Assembly: GCA_022592445.1 (NCBI GenBank)
Contig: JABYQR010000423.1
Location: 1-36,789, forward strand
Origin: Cytidiella melzeri
Lineage: Eukaryota > Basidiomycota > Agaricomycetes > Polyporales > Irpicaceae
Direction of reading: 5' to 3'
DNA length: 36,789 nt
Below are positions 21,491 to 31,695 of this stretch, one piece after another (position 1 is the first letter of the stretch; each line of letters starts with the position of its first letter). The notes under the pieces were generated by a model, which ran no database searches, was not told the DNA's origin, and saw only the letters and a program-made list of their open reading frames with translations. The translations under genes were made by a program, and so were the position numbers.

Positions 21491-22820
21491 ATGACTGCCT
21501 TTGACCGTCTTTCGTCAAGTCTTCAAGACATTATCAATCGCGACGACACACCACCGCCTGCCTTCCTGCTTGGAAAACGCGCAGCTCCTGATGACGAGAC
21601 AGATGATGCGGAAGCAGAAGACGACAATAGTAACCGGTCGCCCTCTGTACAACCAGCAAATGAGAATCTACTACTGCATGCGCGCAAGTACATTGCCAGA
21701 AAGAAGTTGAAGACCGAGGCAGCAAAGGAAGTCGAGAAATTTATGACAGTGTGTATTGTGTTTTCTTTCTATTTGCCTTGCCCATCGTGCGCAGGATCCA
21801 CATGCCCTCAAGTTGTTCAAGATATACACCCTCGGCCTTGAACTTATGGCCTCATTCTCAAGCATCCGCGCAGCTGCCCCTGAATTTCGGGTCTCAGAGG
21901 ATCTCCAGGTAGGTCCTCAGAAGCTAGCTTTTACTAGCTGATTTATCTTCCGCTCAGACAAACATCAAGACGTTTGGATATGCAGTCTTACTTACACCCC
22001 GGCTCTCGTCATATCGAGATGACGTTCCGGCCGATATTGTACGCGTGCGTCGCGTCTGCCGTCATTGCTGGCACCTCTTACTGATGATTACCGCAGACTT
22101 TGCTCAAAACTCTGCGCTTAGGACTTCCGGACAATATCGAGCGAATTCCAGCCGACTGGGCCAAGGTCGAGAAGGAGGTGTTTCACGAGCTTACTCAGGC
22201 TCGTTCCATCATCAAAAAAGAGGTGAGTTTTGCTTTCTCTGCCACTGATACTACTGATGTTCGCGCCGTTAACACAGATCAAGAAGAGCCTCAAGGGAAA
22301 TCCCACTGCGCATGTCGACATCTTCCGGCTAACTCAAGCATTAGCATCAAAGGGGTCGATTACAATGACGATTCCCTTATGCGCTCGGGTCGCGTTGATG
22401 GTGAGTTCTTTACCTTCTTACTTCTTCTTTCCTTGACATGCTGTTCCGTAGCGCCTCGTCTACGAGGAAGATCCATCCCCAACGTACTGGGTCACGTTAG
22501 ACGAGCACCTTGCTAGTCTTCGCGAAAAGACTGGAGGGGATAAAATGAAACTCGCGCGGTATGTTGCCCTACACTCACTCGCTCAAAATGTCTCTGAAGG
22601 GATGATTAGAGTCTTCAAGTCCGTCCTCGACAACGACAGGGGAGCACACGGCAACAATGCAGATGCCATCAGTTTGGTTTCTGAGGACGAAGTGGTGGAT
22701 GAACGTCAGCAACAAGTTGACGAAGCCTTTTCGGTGTCACCGGATAACGGAGGCGTAGTGTGCTCGGGCACTCAGGCTGGCCCATCCTCTGGGCGGGACT
22801 CAACTGCAGAGTCCACATAG
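21491..22820 (+). CDS. Transposon companion protein A, unknown function
   Basis: A 339-residue protein from seven exons: 21491-21748, 21795-21908, 21958-22038, 22097-22222, 22278-22400, 22452-22558, 22610-22820. It starts at the first ATG after a CT-rich leader and ends at TAG 22818-22820. The N-terminal 60 residues are acidic and disordered after a basic patch (LLGKRAAPDDE). The rest looks all-helical: LLLHARKYIARKKLKTEAAK, KLFKIYTLGLELMASFSSIR, HVDIFRLTQAL, PTYWVTLDEHLASLREKTGG. The C-terminal 45 residues are low-complexity. I know of no function for this family. It is homologous to the protein encoded at 31666-33122, also paired head to head with a transposase. No catalytic motif is visible; a nuclear accessory, DNA-binding or regulatory role in transposition is inference only. 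No lesions. Confidence 0.8.
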
Positions 22821-23407
22821 TATACCATTCAATGTATCGTGTCATGTACCGTTCCGCAATCCATGATTCAAATTCATGAATACCGTGTTCAATACCTCTC
22901 GTGCACATCACCTACATGCAATGTCTAGTACCTGAGATATGTCTTCCACTTGCACACTACATGGTCTATGATTGCTCTGCCGCACGACAGTTCACCCAAA
23001 ACCCGTCCCAACACAATCCTGACACTAGCCTGCCTCATCACCTGTCCCCACGAGTAGTCGTGCGCAACCCAGTTGACACAATGTCGGGTACCAGCTCGAT
23101 TGTCATGTGTCCTCACCCGACTCCCTGAAACCGGCCGCTGCGACGTGTGCCACACCAAACGTACACTGCTAAGCCACACTGATGAGGGCTGATGCGACAG
23201 CTGACCACCAGCCGTGTGTGGCCACAGCATGGGGCCATTTCGTCCTTCAGCTGGTTTACACGTGGAAACGACCAATTCTCAGATGACGGCTTCACGCGTT
23301 TCACACACTCAGCTCAGCGCGAAGCCATGTGTAGCCCAACTCGAGGTGTACACCGCCAGATTGTCTGTGGGTGTCCGCCGCCTGATCCTATGTTAAGTTG
23401 TGCGGGG
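22821..23407. other. Element A right terminal region
   Basis: Companion 3' flank and non-coding end of element A, ending at the inverted repeat (23334-23407). It contains scattered CAGCTG and CCACAC words similar to those at the left end. No gene is supported. Confidence 0.5.
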
Positions 23408-23410
23408 CGC

Positions 23411-23900
23411 CGACGTCCTCACGCGTCGAACGAATGGCAGACACTCGATCGGGGAGATGAATTCTTGCTGATACCACTGCCCTATGTTTGACAGAGTCGG
23501 TGCTCACCTGCCTATGGCTGTAATGACATATGTTTAGCAAGAGATTGAAATACATGATGATGCTTCGCACTCAACTATGTTTACCAGGAGTGTCACAACA
23601 TCCGAAAACACCACGGCTTAGCAGCTGATGAGCATGAGCGGGGGCCATCTGTTGTTCTGCTAATGCCCGAATGTAATGTTCACGCAGAAAAAACGTTGCC
23701 AGTCAATGCCGTCGTGTGAGATTGGTCGTAAAATAGCAAGCAATCAAATTTTCAGGTTCAGCAGGCGTCACATATGGATTACTATCTACAGCGCGGAAAC
23801 GAATGTGCAAAGGATGCATGCAGTTGCATCGGGAACTCAGGTCGCATTATATGAGATGATAGGATATGGAGACAGAACAAAGGACGAATGGAGTATGGGA
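23411..23900. other. Stretch between elements A and B
   Basis: About 490 bp between the proposed end of element A and the original stop codon of the element B companion gene. It should contain that gene's 3' untranslated region and the left end of element B, but I could not place that end because the matching right end lies outside the window. No gene is seen. Confidence 0.4.
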
Positions 23901-23932
23901 TTAAGAAGTTTCGGAGTCAGACTGGCCGCATT
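23901..23932 (-). pseudogene. Severed original 3' end of companion B
   Basis: Read on the minus strand across the copia target site, these bases continue the last exon of companion B with GQSDSETS and a TAA stop at 23901-23903. The last five bases (GCATT, 23928-23932) are the left copia target duplication. Confidence 0.7.
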
Positions 23933-24171
23933 TGTCAACTGGTGACACGCGTGGAGAGACGGACTAGGAAAGATACGGGAGGCGCATCAGCGCTGAGAGA
24001 GAGAGAGAGTCGGGTTACTATACACGGACTTCCGACGATCGAGTAATTTTGTATAAAACACCCTGAACGGCACAGGGGACAGCATCTGATGCTTACCCTG
24101 TGCCAGGTACGCCGTACGCGTTGTATAAAACTATCTGATGCTTACCCTGTGCCAGACCTATCTAATTGACA
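23933..24171 (+). repeat. copia 5' LTR
   Basis: A 239-bp LTR with inverted tips TGTCAA...TTGACA. It contains (GA)7, two TATAAAA boxes (24052-24058 and 24124-24130 region), a 23-bp direct repeat (24084-24106 and 24133-24155) and a strong hairpin at 24069-24104. Confidence 0.93.
24069..24104 (+). other. Hairpin in copia LTR
   Basis: GGCACAGGG pairs with CCCTGTGCC as an outer 9-bp stem, with an inner stem AGCATC/GATGCT around a single T. It lies shortly after the first TATA box, so it would be at or near the RNA start and also near the 3' end (copy at 31593-31628). Confidence 0.6.
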
Positions 24172-24190
24172 GGTTATGAGCCCCGGCCGC
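24172..24190 (+). promoter_or_regulatory. copia primer-binding site (tRNA-iMet anticodon arm)
   Basis: Directly after the LTR the sequence is GGTTATGAGCCCCGG. Its complement contains GGGCTCATAACC, the anticodon stem-loop of initiator tRNA-Met, rather than a tRNA 3' end. Drosophila copia is known to use a cleaved initiator tRNA half in this way. Confidence 0.7.
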
Positions 24191-24279
24191 GCATAAGTGC
24201 ATCAGACTTTGAATATCTCCATCTCCGAACTATCAATCTATTCGATTTTTGCCTTGCCCCTATCAACCAATACATTGAC

Positions 24280-26776
24280 ATGTCAAACCCTCCAAACACC
24301 GACTCGTCCAAGAGTAAACTTCCTAGACTCGAGGATGATGGCAGCGTCAACTCATACGGGACTTGGATCATGCAAGTCGAAGCAAAACTAAGGGCGATCC
24401 ACCTCTGGAAGTATTTCGAGGGACCTGACTCCATTCCCCCCATTGTGCCTAAGCTTCGAAGGACGTATGAGGAGGAGGTCGAAGATCCAGAGACAGGAGA
24501 GATTATCAAAGGGATCAAGAGGGGAAACGAAGCTGCAGTCGATAAAGCAGTCGAGGATGCTGAGCCTTGGTATGATGCAAACATGGCCGCGATTGCGCTG
24601 TTACTAGAAGCTGTTCCACGCTCAAAAATCCATCTGATCGGACGTACCAGAACAGCGAGAGAAGCCTGGAAGATACTGCAATCAGAATATCGCCCCATCA
24701 ACAATCTCCGTGCAGCGTCATTACATCAGAAACTCATGAGTTTCACATGCAAGGAAGGAATGATCGTCAGTAAATGGGTCGATAAGATACGCACCATCTA
24801 CGCGGATCTCTGTGACCAAGATCCCAATCGCTTATCTGACATCAACTTCGCCAATACTATCGCCGACCTCATTCCAACAGATGACAGTTGGTGACATGGA
24901 TAGTCCAACAGAGACCGGATTTTTCCAACAATGTTACAAGTTTACAGCCTTAGGCGCCTATCTAGAGCGCTTATTTTCCGGCTAGGAGTGTTACTGGACC
25001 TAACCCTAACCCGGGTCACGTGACATCCTGCCTTATTTATCAATAGTCCAGACCCAAACCCTAGACTCAATCTGGAGCGGTTCCAGATCAACCTAGGCTA
25101 TTGTTCTATTGTTCAACTTCCATTGATAGGAATTCCCCAGGGATCCCCCAGGGATTCCCCCAGTTCCTATTGTCCTATTGTCTTCCGTCTATTGTCTTTT
25201 GTCTATTGTTAGGGATTCCCCCAGTTCCTATTGTTCTATTGTTCCTGATGCTATTGTTCTATTGTCTATTGTTCTAGTCCTATTGTTCTATGTACCCTGG
25301 TCCTTGACAGTTACTCAGGTCCTTGACAGTTACCCTGGTCCCTTATTGTTCTATTGTTACTCCAGCCCCACAGTTACTCCAGTCCCTAGTGTGGGAACTG
25401 GTGCACAGACCACCCAGACACAGTATATATAGTACCCCTTACCCTCCCTGGTTCTGCATCTTGACCTCTTCGTCATTTGCACTGCCAGGGGAGTTACTCA
25501 ATGTAACCTAGTATAAGCATGATATTAACTTTGTCATTTGCACTGCCAGTATCCGGCCTCTGAGCCTGCTTGCCTGCTTATGATCGACTTTGACCTCGTT
25601 GTCGTCGTTGGAGATCCATTTCCACTTCCACTCCTCCTCTTCTCTACCCTTGTTTAGGGTTATCAGTATCACAGCAGTCGCTCCACGACAGTTGGCGAAT
25701 GTTCTCGCGTTCGCTACACAGTGATATGGCGACAGCTTACAGTAACGGAAACCCCATGTCTTCATCAAAGGTCATAGAACTCATTCGAGAGGAGGACTGG
25801 GCTCAGAACAAAAATGACATCGATGTGATCGCGCAAGTGTACGAAACAGCTAGCATGTATCGAAAGCGCGCCGCTGTCTTGGCCGTCTTAGCCAATCAAA
25901 CCAAAGGACCACAGGCGAAGAGAGTAACCGAGTGGTGCGATAACCCTGACTGCGACAGTCCCCGAGGTCACCTGCGAAAGGATTGCTTGGCATACGGCGG
26001 AGGTAAATGCGGCCAATATCCCGAGTGGTGGAGATTCAGAAGGGATATCCATCTTCCCCGCGACCAGCGTTCCAAATCGCGTAACGTATCTAAGAGATTT
26101 AATCGGAACGCGAAGAAGACCACCGAGGCGAACGCCACGACAACCCCTACCAGTACCGTTGATGCGAATGCAGCCACCGTATTATCACAAGATACTGTCT
26201 ACGCATTCAACACTGTCGCCACAAATGACACCATTTACAGTGTCAAATGCCATCACTCCGCCCTATCAACCGATCAAACCAGGGCAGACACCGTATACCA
26301 CGACTCCGGAGCTAATCGACACATTTTCTTTGATCGCTCGGTATTCAAGACGTATCGAACCATCACACCTGTAATGGTGCAAGGCTTCGGATCAGGGCTA
26401 ACAACGGATGCAGTAGGGTCGGGAGACGTGTACCTGAAAACCACGGTGAATGGGAGCACCGGCACCATCAAATTAACCGATGTCTTGCACGTTCCTGGCG
26501 CACGTATGAATCTCATATCTCAGGGTTGTTTAGAACGCCGAGGGGTCGGATCCGCAACAAAGGACGGACGTTTGACGCTGGAGTTCGAAGGAACCGTTGT
26601 TATGACGGGAGAACTCAATGACAACAATCTGTATCAACTACATGTCAGCGCTCTACCCCGCAATCTCATTGATCGCGTAGGCTCCATTCGCCCCAGCAAC
26701 CCCGTTCCTCTCCTTGATCGCTTGTCAGATTCACTTGCGGCAACTACACAGATCCGGACAGTCACACCGGATTTTT
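24280..26776 (+). pseudogene. copia gag and protease, split by solo LTR
   Basis: Starts at ATG 24280-24282 (MSNPPNTDSS). The gag capsid-like part includes YGTWIMQVEAKLRAIHLWKY and WKILQSEYRP. It is interrupted at 24891 by a gypsy-family solo LTR; skipping 24892-25695 rejoins the frame as DDSW, RMFSRSL. Then follow a Cys/His cluster (CDNPDCDSPRGHLRKDC) and the aspartic protease motif VYHDSGANRHIF, with LTDVLHVPGARMNLIS downstream. A one-base shift at about 26776 precedes the integrase (the frame should change from PDF to HRLLGHTGVKG). Confidence 0.85.
24892..25690 (+). mobile_element. Solo LTR of gypsy A family
   Basis: A 799-bp plus-strand LTR (TGACATGG...CCACGACA) flanked by GTTGG on both sides (24887-24891 and 25691-25695). 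It matches the gypsy A LTR throughout but has many substitutions and different copy numbers of the CTATTGTTCT units, so it is from an older or different subfamily. No internal element sequence remains, which points to LTR-LTR recombination after insertion. Confidence 0.92.
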
Positions 26777-26777
26777 A

Positions 26778-28167
26778 CACCGCCTACTAGGCCATACAGG
26801 CGTTAAAGGGCTATCGCGGGGGACGACTGGAATTCAATTGACTCCCGGATCAACAGCCCAGCACGCGTGCGAAACTTGTGCACGCGCCAACATCGAACGG
26901 TTACCCTTCCCAAAATCTTCGAATCTCAGGGCTGATTGCCCACTGTTTCAAATACATCTAGATATCTGTGGCCCTCTGCCAACGGGTTACGGAGGCGTGA
27001 AATACTTCATGCCATGCGTGGATTGTCACTCGCGCTGGAGGGTGGCGCTATTCCTTAAGACGAGGTCAGACGCACTACCTGAATTCATAAAATACAAAAC
27101 AGCTATGGAACGCTTCACCGACCTTAAACTGGCGGTAATACGGTTGGACAACGCGCCTGAACTCATACAAGGAGAGTTTTGGACTTACTACGAACGAGAG
27201 GGAATCACCTTTGAGAAAATTATACCAGACGCATCGCCACAAAACGGAGTTGCTGAACAAACGAACTGGTCCCTGGCGTCAATGGCACGTGCAATGTTGA
27301 TCAACAGCGGTCTGTCTGATTTCTTCTGGCCACTAGCCGTGCAATGCGCGACACACATACTGAACCGCACTCCCTACCACATCTGGAACAAACGCGACCC
27401 AGATGTCTCACACTTCCGGATCTTTGGAACGCGTGTCATCGCGCGGCGAATGGACTCGGACTCACTGAACAAGATCCAGGCTCGAGGGGAGGAGGGACGC
27501 TTTGTCGGGTATGCACAGGACGCGAAGGGCTATCTCGTTTGGTTCCCAGAATCCCGCACAGTTCGCTCACGCCGAGATGTAATATTCCTCGATGACACAC
27601 ACACACAACCACCGCAACAATCCAAGTCCTCGCCCTTGTGGGACGATGTCCTCATGGACAATGACACGCATTTTTGCGACAACACCAACAACGCCCAATT
27701 GCTGAACGAAGATTTGTCCTCGCCTCAGCCGTATGCTGGGGAGACTCTTCGGGCCCCGTATGGGCGGGTTCTCACTGAACCCAACGCTCCGTATGAGCAG
27801 GCTTCCATCAAGCCTCGTACCCAGTCAGGGTTGGTTCTGTACGAACCTAACAACACACACGCCGTTCGCGAAGCTGTGCAGTCCTCAACGCGCGCGCACA
27901 AATTGCCTAATCGATATATCGAAAACAACACCGAGTATTCGATTGAGGGGGGCTGCAGGTGAACGCTCTCATACACGACATAGAGCTGATCGACCCGACC
28001 ATAACTCAAATCCATCGCGCACTATCCCTCTCAGTCACCAAACTACCTATTGACGACACCAATACCAAAGACCCTCGCACAATCGCAGAAGCCCAACACG
28101 GTGAATACTGGGAACATTGGCTATCAGCAATCCACGAGGAACTCGAGGCCTTGCGAGAGAAGGGCGT
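26778..28167 (+). pseudogene. copia integrase and start of RT
   Basis: The integrase zinc finger starts HRLLGHTG and continues CETCARANIERLPFPKS. The core follows: HLDICGPLPTGYGGVKYF (first Asp), IRLDNAPELIQG (second Asp), SPQNGVAEQTN (Glu), then VSHFRIFGTRVIARR. A frameshift in a G run at about 27948-27953 moves the frame to VNALIHDIELIDPTITQIH and the RT start (YWEHWLSAIHEELEALREKG). The 1.8-kb insertion cuts the RT at 28167. Core motifs are present; only frames are damaged. Confidence 0.83.
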
Positions 28168-28737
28168 TGATATGCCCGGAAATCGGCTAGGCGCGGAGAC
28201 CCGGCAGCAGCCCGCCATTGGCGCGGCCCGCGTCATCCTGAGCGGCAAGTCCCTCAACTTTCCCAGCGTCACGAGCACGAGGAGTTCGCCGAGGTCACGA
28301 GGAGTCCGCCGAGGATCCGAGGACTTGACAAGGAGCAATGCGCCGGAAACATCCGAGGCCGAGGAATCGCACCGAACTCTGATAAACAGACACGCCCCTT
28401 TTGCATCGGAGCATGGGCCGGCCAGCCACCAAGTGTTTCGGACACGGGTCGGACCAACGGTAGAAGAAACTTGACGCGCGAACCCCGTTTCAGGAAGACT
28501 CCTATCACGCCACGCTGTGCAACTCTTGGACGACGCCTCATCACCTGCTCGCGACGGTTGGCGCCTCTTCCGCGCAAGTGCGCGCGCCGCTACTCCGCGT
28601 CGACCAACGCTGTGTCCCGCCGGGCGTCGACTCGCTGGGCATTTTTGCCTCCGCAGACGGAAGTATTCTGCCACCCCGTTTCCTCGCTCTTGCGTTTGGG
28701 TTTAGGCCATAGAAGGAAAGGTTTAGGAGAGGGTCCT

Positions 28738-28750
28738 TAGGATATATATA
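28738..28750 (+). promoter_or_regulatory. TATA box of the 1.8-kb insertion
   Basis: A GGATATATATAAAG stretch lies about 150 bp before an ATG-started ORF. In an LTR this would mark the U3 promoter, with RNA start near 28770. Confidence 0.5.
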
Positions 28751-28901
28751 AAGGTGTTGTTTGTACTGCGCAGAAAAGGAATCAATCCACACCCCAGTTC
28801 CCAGAGTACACTTTACACTTTGCGTTCGCGTCGAGGGAGTCTCTTCGCGTCCCTAGCTGTAGCTTCTCCTGCGTTGCCTCATTGCGATCTCTTCCACGTT
28901 T

Positions 28902-29429
28902 ATGCCCGCGGCGTCCAACAACAACAACCCGCCTCGAGTCTGCCGCTGCTGTCCCACTGTTCCCCATTCACCCACCGGCCGTTGCCCTTTCAGCCCGCGC
29001 CCGCGCGAGATTCTACGCCGTTATCCCATCATCCCCGCGCCCACGCCGCCGCCCGAGCCCTCAGCAGCGCCTACGGTCTCCCCTGAGAGATCAACTCCTA
29101 AGTCACCCTCGCCAGCGTCGTCCGTCGCCTCTGTCGCGGACTCGCTTGATAACTGCTCCTATTGCGACACTCAGAGCGACCATCCAATTCCCCTACGTAC
29201 AGGACCTTTCGTCCCGCTCGACTGCGATCGCCCGCGCGCGCCGCACCCAGATTGCTGGCTGTCTCCAGACTTTGAAGGCGAGGATCACGAGTGCGAAATA
29301 GTGCAGTTCAATCTTACCAGCTCAACCAACGTCGTCGTTGGCCACGCCTTCGCCTGTAACACGCATTGCCGCTCGGGAGGTGTTGTTCTACACTACCGCC
29401 CTCGCGCGCAGTCTGTCGAGTCCAATTAA
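28902..29429 (+). CDS. Small Cys/Pro-rich ORF in the 1.8-kb insertion, unknown
   Basis: A 175-residue frame with an ATG start, downstream of a TATA box. The first half is Pro/Ser/Arg-rich with CRCC and other Cys residues (PPRVCRCCPTVPHSPTGRC). The second half has spaced Cys (DNCSYCD, HPDCWL, HECEIVQF, FACNTHCR). I recognise no domain and see no signal peptide or transmembrane segment. If the insertion is an LTR, this ORF would lie in the R-U5 part of the RNA, ahead of gag. A chance ORF in GC-rich DNA is possible. Confidence 0.35.
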   Translation: MPAASNNNNPPRVCRCCPTVPHSPTGRCPFSPRPREILRRYPIIPAPTPPPEPSAAPTVSPERSTPKSPSPASSVASVADSLDNCSYCDTQSDHPIPLRTGPFVPLDCDRPRAPHPDCWLSPDFEGEDHECEIVQFNLTSSTNVVVGHAFACNTHCRSGGVVLHYRPRAQSVESN

Positions 29430-29995
29430 CGGCGGTTTCACATAGCCTTCCGCTGCGACCCGCGCGCTATTAGTTTACCTTTCTCTCACGTTTCCTTTCG
29501 GCTTCGTTATACTGCGTTTGCTTTTTAACTGCGTTATTTTACTGCGTTACTGCGTTGCGTTTCATCTTCACTGCGTCGAGCTTACTGCGTTCACTTTCAC
29601 TGCGCCCGCGTTTTACAGCGACTATTTCACATTCACCAGCGACCGCGTTTTGTGTTTGAGATTCATATTGCGCCTGCGTTTACCTTCTGCGTCCCCCTCC
29701 CCCGCGCGCCGTTTTCCTACAAGCCGTGCCATAACTCCTTCGCTTTCACCGCGCCGACTTGCCCCTTTTACCCGCGATACGCGTGGTAGTTGCCCGTTTA
29801 GCTCCCTTCATATAAATTTTATCACAAAACCTTGTCGCTCTTTTAGCACAGGTAAAACTAGGACTCTTAGACCACCTCGCATTACTTTAACACTTCCGCG
29901 CTTCCACACCTTTGCACTTCTATTGCCACTTCGTGGTTGGTTGTGTTATCTTTAAGGTTGTTTTTAGTTCGAAGCGTGACTCAGTGTCTCAGCGT

Positions 29996-31448
29996 ATACG
30001 AGGACGTCGAGAGTGTACCTCACGGAAGGAAACCAGTCGACTCCAAGTGGGTCCTACACCTCAAACGTAACGCAGACGGCCAAATAGCCAGATTCAAAGC
30101 GAGGTTAGTAGCGAAAGGGTTCACCCAAATTCCCGGCCAAGACTTCACTTTTACATTTGCGCCTGTCCATGCTGGGACTCCATACGCACCATCTTGGCAA
30201 TTGCCGCCCACGACAACCTACACTTGCGCCACATTGACATTAAAACAGCCTTCCTGAACGGACCACTGGCCGGGGAGATCTACATGAGTAAACCCGCGAT
30301 CCTTGGGACAGGTTACTGGCGACTACGGAAAGGACTGTAAGGCCTGAAACAGGCAGGACGGTCATGGTACCTCGAGTTCAACGAAAAGTACCAATCCCTT
30401 GGTTTCCGGCGATGCAAATCCAACTGGAGCGTGCATGTACGAGAAACGAATGGGTCCAAAGCCATGTCAGCGACAAGTGTCGACGACATACTCTTGGCAA
30501 CACGCACCAAAGCAGACTCTGACTCCATCACCCGCGGACTGGAAGGACTCTTTGACATCACAGACAACGGTGAGGTCGAGTGGCTACTGGGTTGCAAGGT
30601 AACGCGCAACCGAACAAGACAATCCATTCTCCTCTCGCAGGAGACGTACATCCTTTCAATCCTTTGTCTGTTCAACATGGAGCATTGCAACGCGGTGTCG
30701 ACGCCACTACCAACCAAGACGACTCTATCTCGGGAAGAGCCTCCGAAGACAAGTAGAGAACACGACGAGCTAGAAGCACTGCCCTATCAAACGCTAGTCC
30801 GGAAGGTCATGTACCTCGCGACTACCACAAGGCCGGACATCGCATATGCCGTACGGGAGCTCACGCAATACATGTTGTGCTACGGAAACTCACATTGGGC
30901 AGCTGCAAAGCACCTTCTCCGGTACCTGCAGGGAACAAGGACACTAGGTCTCACACTCGGGAATCTAGACCCGGCGTATCCGCTATTCCACGCATTCACA
31001 GACTCAGATTGGGGCTCGGGCAAAGGAAGGAAGTCAATATCTGGGTACCTAATGGTGGTGTATCAGTCGCCGATCGCCTGGAGCTCAAAACAACAAGCTG
31101 TTGTCGCCCTTTCTTTGTGTGAGGCCGAATACGTTGCCTGCTCCCATGCCGCCTGTCAAATCATATGGGTCCGACAGCTACTCGAAGAACTCGGCATCCC
31201 GCAAACCGAACCCACAACACTGTACTGTGACAACAATGGTACAATTGCCTGCATGCACGACCCACACGGACACACTTGCATGAAGCACATCGACATCCGC
31301 GCGCACTTTATCAGGAACTGTGTAAACGAAGGAAGGATTGACGTCACGAGAGTTGAAGGAAAAGAAAACAAAGCAGATATATTCACGAAACCACTAGGAG
31401 GAGTACTACATACACGAGGACTCAAAATGCTGGGACTACACGCGAGTC
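29996..31448 (+). pseudogene. copia RT and RNase H
   Basis: Continues the RT with YEDVESVPHGRKPVDSKWVL and RFKARLVAKGFTQIPGQDF. A one-base shift lies at about 30165-30175 (between FAPV and SIRTILAIAAHDNLHL), followed by HIDIKTAFLNGPL. A nonsense TAA at 30338-30340 replaces the Tyr codon of the usual LYGLKQ block. The RT active site reads SVDDILLA instead of the usual YVDD. RNase H is intact: AFTDSDWGSGKGRKSISG, ALSLCEAEYVA, LYCDNNGTI, and the typical end ENKADIFTKPL. Confidence 0.87.
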
Positions 31449-31456
31449 AAGGGGGG

Positions 31457-31695
31457 TGTCAACTGGTGACACGCGTGGAGAGACGGACTAGGAAAGATAC
31501 GGGAGGCGCATCAGCGCTGAGAGAGAGAGAGAGTCGGGTTACTATACACGGACTTCCGACGATCGAGTAATTTTGTATAAAACACCCTGAACGGCACAGG
31601 GGACAGCATCTGATGCTTACCCTGTGCCAGGTACGCCGTACGCGTTGTATAAAACTATCTGATGCTTACCCTGTGCCAGACCTATCTAATTGACC
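31457..31695 (+). repeat. copia 3' LTR
   Basis: A 239-bp copy of 23933-24171, identical except for the final base. It follows the polypurine tract at 31449-31456. Its last bases also supply a new C-terminus and stop codon (31666-31668, minus strand) to companion B. Confidence 0.93.

Larger units (their letters stand above)
15426..23407. mobile_element. CACTA-like (Tnp2/Plavaka-type) transposon, element A
   Basis: The unit holds a large transposase on the minus strand and a companion gene on the plus strand, transcribed away from a shared 439-bp centre. The ends are proposed from inverted similarity. GGCGCCCC occurs at 15421-15428 and, inverted, at 23404-23411. A perfect 17-bp inverted match (TACACCTCGAGTTGGGC) lies at 15480-15496 and 23334-23350, about 54 and 57 bp inside the ends. 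CTTAAC also recurs in both ends. With CCCC as terminus, the flanks give a 3-bp duplication CGC, as expected for the CACTA superfamily. The exact end base is uncertain by a few positions because GGCGCC is palindromic. Confidence 0.6.
28168..29991 (+). mobile_element. Unidentified 1.8-kb insertion, TG...CA ends, possible solo LTR
   Basis: Starts TGATATGCCCGG and ends CAGTGTCTCA, flanked by GCGT (28164-28167 and 29992-29995). Removing it and one GCGT rejoins the copia RT as EKGVYEDVES, so the boundaries are firm. It contains a TATA box (ATATATATAA, about 28740-28749), a 175-codon ORF 28902-29429 and a T-rich 3' part with many CTGCGTT words. Its two ends share no direct or inverted repeat, so it is not a complete LTR or TIR element. 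The best reading is a solo LTR of an unknown retrotransposon with very long LTRs. Confidence 0.7.
23933..31695 (+). mobile_element. Ty1/copia retrotransposon with two nested insertions
   Basis: A plus-strand element with 239-bp LTRs at both ends and the 5-bp target duplication GCATT (23928-23932 and 31696-31700). The LTRs differ only at the last base (A versus C). Order: LTR, primer-binding site, gag, protease, integrase, RT, RNase H, polypurine tract AAGGGGGG (31449-31456), LTR; integrase before RT defines copia. Its own length is about 5.1 kb without the nested solo LTR (24892-25690) and the 1.8-kb insertion (28168-29991). Three frameshifts and one nonsense codon also break its frame. Confidence 0.93.

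Noticed and set aside
26778..27962. Separate gene for the copia integrase ORF
   Set aside because: It continues the same polyprotein after a one-base shift; a starting ATG in it is not conserved.
28006..28674. 222-codon minus-strand ORF spanning copia and the 1.8-kb insertion
   Set aside because: It crosses a proven insertion boundary, so it cannot be an old gene.
29520..29700. CTGCGTT-rich stretch as a satellite
   Set aside because: Units are irregular in spacing and sequence, so it is a biased T-rich region and not a tandem repeat.
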